In this document: positions 53,419 through 60,000 of the stretch, in pieces
Layout: each line of letters starts with the position of its first letter
Numbering within the stretch: the first letter of the stretch is position 1
Assembly: GCF_932526225.1 (NCBI RefSeq)
Contig: NC_064045.1
Coordinates: 2,893,998 to 2,953,997 of the forward strand
Length of the DNA stretch: 60,000 nt
Source of the DNA: Nematostella vectensis
Lineage: Eukaryota > Cnidaria > Anthozoa > Actiniaria > Edwardsiidae
Reading direction: 5' to 3'
The notes under the pieces: generated by a model
The model's input: the letters and a program-made list of their open reading frames with translations, nothing else
Told to the model about the DNA's origin: nothing
Databases searched by the model: none
Translations under genes and position numbers: made by a program

Positions 53419-54070
53419 GGATTACAACCAAAGGAACTGTTCACTCGCAAATCACGAAGGTTTGACACCATCCCCCCAACCTGTGATGCACACATCCAGC
53501 ATGCCAAGCGCACTGTGTACCAGGCTGGGCACATCTGGGGTCAAGCGCTAGAGCCGAGTCCATCTCTACCAAGTCCGCAGGAGTGGGGGTGGATCCCTGA
53601 TAATGGTGAATGGCGTCCATTGTGGATGACGTTACCAGAGGTCACCAAGGCTTGCCGTGAGCTGGTAAAGTGCAGCTGCAAGAAGGGTTGTAAAGGCGGA
53701 TGTGGTTGTCGTAGAGTGAGTCTTCGATGCACGGCTCTGTGCAAGTGTAAAGAGGGTTGTGAAAATACCTAGGATTACAACCAAAGGAACTGTTCACTCG
53801 CAAATCACGAAGGTTTGACACCATCCCCCCTACCTGTGATGCACACATCCAGCATGCCAAGCGCACTGTGTACCAGGCTGGACACATCTGGGGTCAAGCA
53901 CTAGAGCCAAGTCCACCTCTAGAGCCAAGTCCGAAGGAGTGGGGATGGACCCCTGATAATGGCGAATGACGTCCATTGTGGATGACGTAACCGACCGATA
54001 TGGGTGTTGGAGAGCGAGTCTTCGATGCACAGCTCTTTGCAAGTGTGACGAGGGTTGAGGATTCCAACCA
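53112..54070 (+). repeat. Tandem triplication of the gene's 3' coding end
   Basis: Units begin at GTTCACTCGCAAATCACGAA (53112, 53439, 53792), with periods of 327 and 353 bp. The second unit keeps an intact reading (FDTIPPTCDAHIQHAKR ... CKCKEGCENT, stop at 53772), the first lacks 20 bp, and the third is truncated and degenerate. Only the C-terminal part of the gene was amplified. Confidence 0.92.
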
Positions 54071-54284
54071 TTATGACTTTTTCCGTTTTTGCAGGTTTCC
54101 ATTGCATCGTTTACAGAAAAAAATTCAAGAACTCGTAACACAATTCCATTAAAATGCTTCAAGGAAAAAAATAGCCACCCCTGCCTTTATTTGTATCTAT
54201 TATAAATCGTATAATCCCATTAAAATGTATCATCATGCAAAATACCGATCTTTTTTGATTTTTAAGCATTTAAATAGGTTTCGG

Positions 54285-54600
54285 GATTCTACTTCCGGTT
54301 CAAAATGGCCGCCATTTTGAAATATACTCTACAAAATAAAATTGACCGTCGTTTTTGATATTGCGACTCCTAGTGACACTTCAATGAACAAGACACTTGA
54401 AAATTATAGCCAATCCAAATTTCATGCATTTTTACTGTTTATACGCATAATTAAAGATAATGTAAATTTTACTTACGGTTCAAAATGGCCGCCATTTTTA
54501 ATAACTCCAAAATTTCGAAAAAATTACAGTTTTGAAAATGGCTCTACATCCTAATCATCTTAGCATCTTAAAAGCTATCAATACGCCAAAAATCATGATT
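54285..54600. repeat. Repeat with ACTTCCGG and AAAATGGCCGCCATTTT motifs
   Basis: Two diverged units, each with ACTT(C/A)CGGTTCAAAATGG followed by CCGCCATTTT, at 54290 and 54471. Inverted relatives lie at 58.64-59.09 kb. Confidence 0.8.
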
Positions 54601-54639
54601 TAAACAGCAAGGGAGCAATTTTTTCACATATCTGCTCTA

Positions 54640-56590
54640 CTACTGGTAATACTCCATCATCAAGGATATTACAGTCATGCATTACATATTGGTGCACCCC
54701 ACCCTTTAGCAAGGTGGCCTGCTGTTTTATAGAAACCCTGGATCCACACATGCTAATGCTACTCCAAAATTTAATGCAATGGAGAAGAACAAATTTACTT
54801 GGAAAGCAAATTCTAAAAAAAATAGTAGTGCTGAATGAAAATGTCTTATGTCAAACCTAACATATTTTAATTTATTTAGGGTGCAGAGGGGAAACAGCAA
54901 ATAATATCAATTGCATACAAAAATAGTCAGCAGAGAGAAAAAAGGAAGAATGGGAGTATATCTTTGATAAAAAAATTAACAGTAATGCAACAACACTCTC
55001 CTAACATTTCCCCTTTACTCATTATCTTTAGGTTGATAGATAAATGTTTTCTTTACAGATTTATCATTGAGAGTAAGTATCTTGCTCTAAAAAAACTATT
55101 ACACTTATACTGTTGTATAAAAGTAAGAAATCCCCTACTATATTATCTTAAGACATTTGCCTATTATTATGCCTTCCAGCCTTTAGAATCAATCATGGCC
55201 CTCAGGTAGTCCTTGGTTGGTTTTACCTAAACAAAAGTGAAAACAATTAATTATTATTTTTTCTTTCAAAACAATATTTTCATCATGGCATTTATAACCT
55301 TACTAATTTTCCACAACTATTTGAATAAAAATAAATAAACAAATTAGAAAGTATGTAAGATGAGACAATATGAAAGCAAAAACAATATTGGTAATAAGGG
55401 TTGCATTTTTTTTGTGAAGAGAAAATTCTTTTGTAATTGTAAAGTTAATGTAGTTATGATAATGTTGAAAAAATGTTGCTGTATCTTTAAAAAGACTAAA
55501 TATACAGAAAATAAAGACAAGAAAGGTCTTCTTTAGCAATATATGACAGGATGATTTGTCAGCCTTTATTAAATATCTCGAAGCAGTCAATAAAGTATAG
55601 AGAGAACGAAGAATATCAAAGGATGTGTTATGCTCAACATGTATGATTAGACCACGAATTCTCAAAGCAAACTCTAGAAACAAATGTATAAATCCAACAA
55701 GCTAAGTGGCATTGATACAGTAACTAGACTACTACGCCTGAATTTAAAGAACTTGTAAGTATTTACGTATTTACATCAAAACAGGATATATTACTTTGAT
55801 CGCTGTGTCTACTTGAACGGCTTCCGGTAAAGGAGGAAAAAAAACCTAGCTATACGACTGTCTCTCATTTTCTCGATTTTTAGCCTAAATAACAAGTTTC
55901 TGGCTTTGAAAAACTTCCACGACTATTAAGAAAAGCCAAGAGATGTTTTTAGCTTGAAAAGCTGTGCATTGAGTGACCCGCAATTGCTTGGCACAGCATA
56001 ACAGCTGTGCAAGGATAAAAAAGTAGATGCACTTCCCTTTTTTCTTTTTGCCATTAAGCCAAAATGAAAAGTTCTGACTTTAAAAACCTCCCAACGTTGT
56101 TTACAACCGTCAAGCGGTGGCTTCGAGCTCGAAAAAAATCGCAAAAGGCGACATGCGAGTGCTCAGCACATAATGAACGATGCATGAAATGTAGAACTCC
56201 ACGCTTCGTTCTTACTTTGCCGAGCATTTACGGGCCGCTTGTTGCATAGCTTTTCAGGCTAAAAATCGTCGCTTGCCTGTTCTAAATAATCGTGGAAGTG
56301 CTTTAAAGCCAGAAACTTGTTATTTAGCCTAAAAATCGAGAAAAATGGAGACAGCCGTCAAACAAAAGCTGGTACGGTGTTTTAGTCTGAGCGATTGGTT
56401 ATGGAAAAAAAAACGAACAAACGAGCATTATAAAAGCACAGCAATAAAAGAAAAATAACTTTCATATTCTCAATACAAATCGTCGTCTAAAACTCACCTT
56501 GGCAGTTTTTTTTTCGCGTTCTGTTGTGGTTGTGTTGTTCGCTTTTGTTGTAAACTGTGAAGTTGTCGAATTTCTGTTGGAAGCAACTCG
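54640..56590 (-). pseudogene. Right copy of the inverted paralogous element gene
   Basis: Basic exon 1 ends AACTGCCAAG|GTGAGTTTT near 56497. Exon 2 (near 55190-55248) reads VKPTKDYLRAMIDSKGWK without the stop present in the left copy. The downstream AAAGGGTGGGGTGCACCAAT, ATGTAATGCATGACTG at 54660-54715 is the intact counterpart of the left copy's Ngaro insertion site. It is broken by a MITE (55854-56358) and about 450 bp of other sequence (about 54730-55185). Confidence 0.6.
55854..56358. mobile_element. 505-bp MITE-like element with ~73-bp inverted ends
   Basis: Left arm 55854-55927 (TCTCGATTTTTAGCCTAAAT, AACAAGTTTCTGGCTTT) and right arm 56285-56358 are imperfect reverse complements. An internal AGCTTGAAAAGCTGTGC/GCATAGCTTTTCAGGCT pair extends the fold. 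The 61-codon plus frame inside (56064-56249) shows no transposase motif. Confidence 0.85.
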
Positions 56591-56599
56591 TCGACACAA

Positions 56600-56960
56600 G
56601 TGAATGATTTTTATAGCCGAAAACAGACATCAAGGCCCTTTCTTCTCAGGATCTCCTTACATAAATATAGACGTGAATGAACATACATGGTAGTGTATAT
56701 CCTCTATAGTCCTCCTCTATAGTCCTCTTTTTAGCTGTTGCGACGGGCGGGATTCACGAACACTCAGGATGATTTTACTATCGACTCGTACTTCAGACAA
56801 AACGGTTCCTAAAAGACTTCAGTCCATTTCAATCCGCATATTTTCTCATTAAATACTGCCTTTTTTTCTGTGAACATACGGACTTTGAACATATAGAAGC
56901 GTTAGACCGAGGGGGGCCTGAGAGTTGTGCGGCTGGATTACTGGCTGGCTGATTTGTGAC
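56600..56960. other. No recognised feature
   Basis: AT-rich sequence with a CTCTATAGTCCTC duplication at about 56702-56728. Confidence 0.4.
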
Positions 56961-56964
56961 ACCA

Positions 56965-57035
56965 CAGGGTAACCGCGCGATGACCTCAAAACCAAGTCGC
57001 ATAGCTTATCATATTTCTATACCTATGGAGCTACT
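56965..57035. repeat. Inverted partner of 29243-29310
   Basis: The reverse complement contains CTCCATAGGTATAG, ATGCGACT and GGTCATCGCGCGGTTACCCT in the same order as the left partner. Confidence 0.5.
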
Positions 57036-57039
57036 ATGG

Positions 57040-57516
57040 AGTACTGTATATTTTTTTATGGTTATGGTTTTTATTATTTTATTTATGCAAATGCAAAGCA
57101 AACAATAACATCTATTTATGCTACCATATTGTTTAGACAAAAGTATTTTTAAGCCAAATTGAAAGGCTGAATTTAAACACTAAACCCCACCAACACATCA
57201 GAACCCAAAAGAATCCTCTTGTTTTTTATTGCAAATGTTTAAAAAAACATATGACATTCGATAAGAAAAAGAGGTTTTATCTTAGAAAGAAGAAGAAGAA
57301 AAAAAAAACAAATCAAGGCAGGCATATGTTATTATTATTAGCAACAAATGTCCTGTGGAGGACAAAATGTTTTTATATTAAGAATGGATCCAAACCTCAG
57401 GAGTAGAAAAAGTCAATAGGCATGGGCATTAAGATTACCTCTAGTTCATTCCCGAGCACCCAGAGAATTTTAACTTAGGCCTTGAAGCAGTCTTTATGTA
57501 TCTCTATGCTATATGA
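57040..57516. other. No recognised gene
   Basis: AT-rich, with homopolymer runs and no supportable feature. Confidence 0.45.
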
Positions 57517-57846
57517 CTACAGTACAATAATTCGGAGAATCGAGTCTGCCCCGTCGCTTGTGCCCCTTGTTGAATCGCAAACCTTTCCACGACGAAATAC
57601 GGAGTTAAATTCCAAATTTGGTATGACTTTCAGTTGTGGCATTATAGATAGCAAAGCCTTGATTCCATTTGCAGTAATAAAAAAGCCAGTCTTGCCTTTT
57701 TGACCGCACAAGTACAAGCGATTCTCAGGTGAGATTTCAATTTTCAAGATGGCGGCAATCAAAGCTTTGTAGATTAGTAAGTGCGCAAAGACTCTTGGAT
57801 ATGATGTTGCGCAACTCGGGACGACGAAAAAAAAAATCAGTTGCAT
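57517..57846 (-). CDS. Unrecognised ORF
   Basis: 109-codon frame. The part from IAAILKIEISPENRLYLCGQ through GKTGFFITANGIKALLSIMP has a coding-like composition, but no domain is known to me. It may be an exon of an element gene. There are no convincing splice partners. Confidence 0.25.
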   Translation of the reverse strand: MQLIFFFVVPSCATSYPRVFAHLLIYKALIAAILKIEISPENRLYLCGQKGKTGFFITANGIKALLSIMPQLKVIPNLEFNSVFRRGKVCDSTRGTSDGADSILRIIVL

Positions 57847-57849
57847 TTT

Positions 57850-58630
57850 ATGACTGGGCTACCACAGGTATCCCAGAAATAAATCACCCAGTTATAGGCT
57901 CACCTTATCCTCTACATTTTTGTATTTTGTCTATTTTGCCGTTTCAGTATTTGTGTGGTTTGTGGCATTTATTTTGGAAAAATTCTATCAGAACATTTAG
58001 TTTCTTGCACTATGGATTTGTTAGCAATACGCGAGCGAAAGCCCATTGACGATTGTTGGTTTGTTAACCTGCTGCATTGCAAAGTAAAAATCATTTTTAT
58101 ACAATTTAAGCAAAAAGAAAGGGATTTGATATGTTATTCAGTAAATATGTTTTTATTCTCAAATGAAAAAAAAAAACTCGTACCAGACGACAGAATTTTA
58201 TAGTGATACGGAACTATGCCCGCTGCTACGGAACTACTCCCATTATATGAGTAGGGTCCGAGAGTTCCTGTCACAATCCGCTAATCGTGCATACTTTACG
58301 AAGTCCTCATTAGCAACCTAGCGAAAAACAACTGACGAAGGTCTCTTCATTAAGAGTCCGAAAACCAGTCTTGTAAACGCTATAACCGCCCGCCGATTTT
58401 TCATCAAACGATGACATCGGAAGGCACCTTAGACGAGATGAGCGAGCCCTCTCTCAGAAAAAGCCAGATCTAGCCAAAGTGCACTTTGAATTCTACGAGT
58501 TACAGTGGCGATTCTCGGCAGCCTCAAATCTTTCTGTTTGATTTTAAGAAATCTATTAAAACAGGAGTGAGCTATACTGCAGAATTGCGCACTTTTTGCT
58601 AAAGTTATCAATTTTAGCATAGTGATAGTT
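57850..58630. other. No recognised gene
   Basis: Short frames only; nothing supportable. Confidence 0.45.
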
Positions 58631-58639
58631 TTTGATACC

Positions 58640-59095
58640 TCCTACAAGACAGGCTATAGAGCCAAGCTCAGTTCGGCTTTAATTTCTGATTAATAATGAA
58701 TTGATTTGGCCGCCATTTTGAACCGGAAGTAACCTAACTTTTCCAAAAAAAATAAATAAACTTGCACATTTTAAGAAAGTTTACTCATAGACAAATAAAA
58801 TATAATTCAAAGAATGCATCTAAACAAAAGAGTTCTTAAAGTAACAAGTTTTTTTTACATTTTTGTAACTTTTACGGTGACAGCAATTTTGAACCGGAAG
58901 TAGTCAAGAGTAAATACTGGCACGCTTGTTTCACTTTGCGCCTTTAAACAAACAAAAAAAACTTGTTTCAGGAGTAGTTTAGGGTCATCTTTTCAAGATA
59001 AGCTATGGAGCCAAAAGAAAATCTGATTTAATCACGGATTATCTTGGGATATTAAAATGGCCGATAATTTAATCCGAAAGTGAAAAGTCACGCGT
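58640..59095. repeat. ~180-200-bp repeat, two to three units, CCGGAAGT/GGCCGCCATTTTG
   Basis: Units share A(T/C)AGGCTATAGAGCCAA / TAAGCTATGGAGCCAA, then (TTTGGCCGCCATTTTG)AACCGGAAGTA. They are at about 58640, 58830 (partial) and 58985, inverted relative to 54.29-54.6 kb. Confidence 0.75.
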
Positions 59096-59109
59096 CGATA
59101 CTCACTATT

Positions 59110-59540
59110 TTCGAAATTTGTCAAATGATTTAAAAGACACATATAGCCAGCCCAAGTATAACAAACATTTACGCTCAATAGCTGGATCAAGAGAAAAGAA
59201 AGAAGACAAAAGCAACTGCTTATGTGACAAGCCTGGTGGGGATACCAAGTACCCGGGGAGCGAGCCGCTCCACCAATTGACTTCAACGTCTTTAAACGAC
59301 CGCACACATGAATGTGTGCAAGTGCTATAAGATAACAGTTTCTAACAGTAGGAACTGTTAATCTGGTGGCCTTGGGTGTGCGCTTATCACTCTTCTGGCC
59401 TTTCTTCCTTTTTCTACAGAAGGGAGTATCTCGCTAATTAGAATTTCACGCATTTACAGGTGATACTGTATCCTGTTGTGCGGTTAGGGGGGAAAGACAG
59501 TACTTGCTGTATTCCCTGAAGCCACAGATGGCCTTCGACA
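59110..59540. other. No recognised gene
   Basis: Interval between the repeat block and the LINE end. Nothing is supported. Confidence 0.4.
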
Positions 59541-59541
59541 G

Positions 59542-60000
59542 CTAGCCTTCAGGCCAGTTAAGATAAAAGACTTCAAGGAGTTTTTGATATAATTTCGTTT
59601 TGAATGCTTTTTTGCCATTTTCTTTTTGGGAAGCTGGTAGCTTATTCCATAGCCTTGCGCCAAGCCTGGAAAATGATTTGTATTGGAGCTGGAGTTTTGC
59701 ATGTTTGATATAGAAATTATTAGATGTCGATGATCTAGTGTTATATGAATGAACTTTTTTAGTATCTGTGAAAAGTTCGACAATGTTCTTAGGTGCTATA
59801 CAATTTCGAACATCATGCATTAGGTTGCATATATTTTCGAAATAAAGAAAATTTATTGGTAGAATATCTGCATCAAGGAAGAGCGGGACTGCATGGTCTC
59901 GTCTTTTAGCAAAGTATACGAATCGCAGAGCTCGCTTTTGCAATAAAAGAATTTTATTCGTATGACATTTGTCAGCCGATCCCCAAACTGATATGGCGTA
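59542..60000 (-). pseudogene. LINE reverse transcriptase C-terminal part, runs off the window
   Basis: Open on the minus strand from the window edge (AISVWGSADKCHTNKILLLQ, KRALRFVYFAKRRDHAVPLF) to a stop at 59542. It includes LFTDTKKVHSYNTRSSTSNN and FSRLGARLWNKLPASQKENG. The QKRALR, YNTRS and FSR.G..LWN.LP motifs are diagnostic of the C-terminal tail of a common cnidarian LINE group. The RT core, if present, lies to the right of the window. Confidence 0.85.

Overview
The window is eukaryotic and metazoan, most likely an anthozoan cnidarian (inference). The basis is spliced genes with GT-AG introns, a polycystin-1-like extracellular region (WSC, PKD and REJ-type segments), and a repeat fraction rich in tyrosine-recombinase retrotransposons, LINE fragments and P2X7-type zinc-domain genes. 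No prokaryotic, organellar or viral gene organisation was seen, and no tRNA or rRNA was recognised.

Layout. (1) 1-1816 is a 46-bp minisatellite. (2) About 3.2-18.5 kb holds one minus-strand host gene, a polycystin-1/REJ-like receptor. Fifteen exons with consistent splice sites can be placed, running from a WSC exon at 18.4 kb to a post-REJ exon at 3.2 kb; both gene ends lie outside what I can see. Its introns and 5' flank are packed with tandem arrays (55, 6, 23, 45, 28 and 44 bp units, plus ATC-type microsatellites) and one foldback element. (3) 19.2-27.7 kb is gene-poor, AT-rich sequence with a 36-bp array. (4) 27.8-60 kb is a transposon graveyard with some fresh arrivals. It contains LINE ends at 27.8-28.7, 29.0, 46.8 and 59.5 kb, a young Ngaro-like element with split direct repeats (31,305-35,571), a decayed DIRS1-like element with perfect 34-bp inverted ends (36,057-40,114), and a PIF1-like helicase fragment (40.2-40.9 kb). 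It also contains a region bounded by inverted copies of a ~61-bp minisatellite (42.7-51.9 kb), a Cys-rich transposon-type gene with a triplicated 3' end (52.4-54.1 kb), and several MITE-like repeats.

The most interesting signals are these. A tandem array has copied an exon end together with its 5' splice site eleven times. A minus-strand, probably transposon-encoded gene at 49.6-51.3 kb appears to have been interrupted by an intron-containing fragment resembling the nucleolar protein Mpp10. The 47.6-48.8 kb four-exon gene keeps reading phase through every junction and fuses a Cys-rich segment to a P2X7 ballast-like domain. The Ngaro-like element has a UGA-CUA gag stop in frame with pol, and its empty target site is preserved in an inverted paralogue elsewhere in the window.

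The polycystin-like gene would act at the cell surface or cilium. The other genes serve or once served element mobility and show no evident functional link to it. All family calls were made by eye from motifs; no database search was run.
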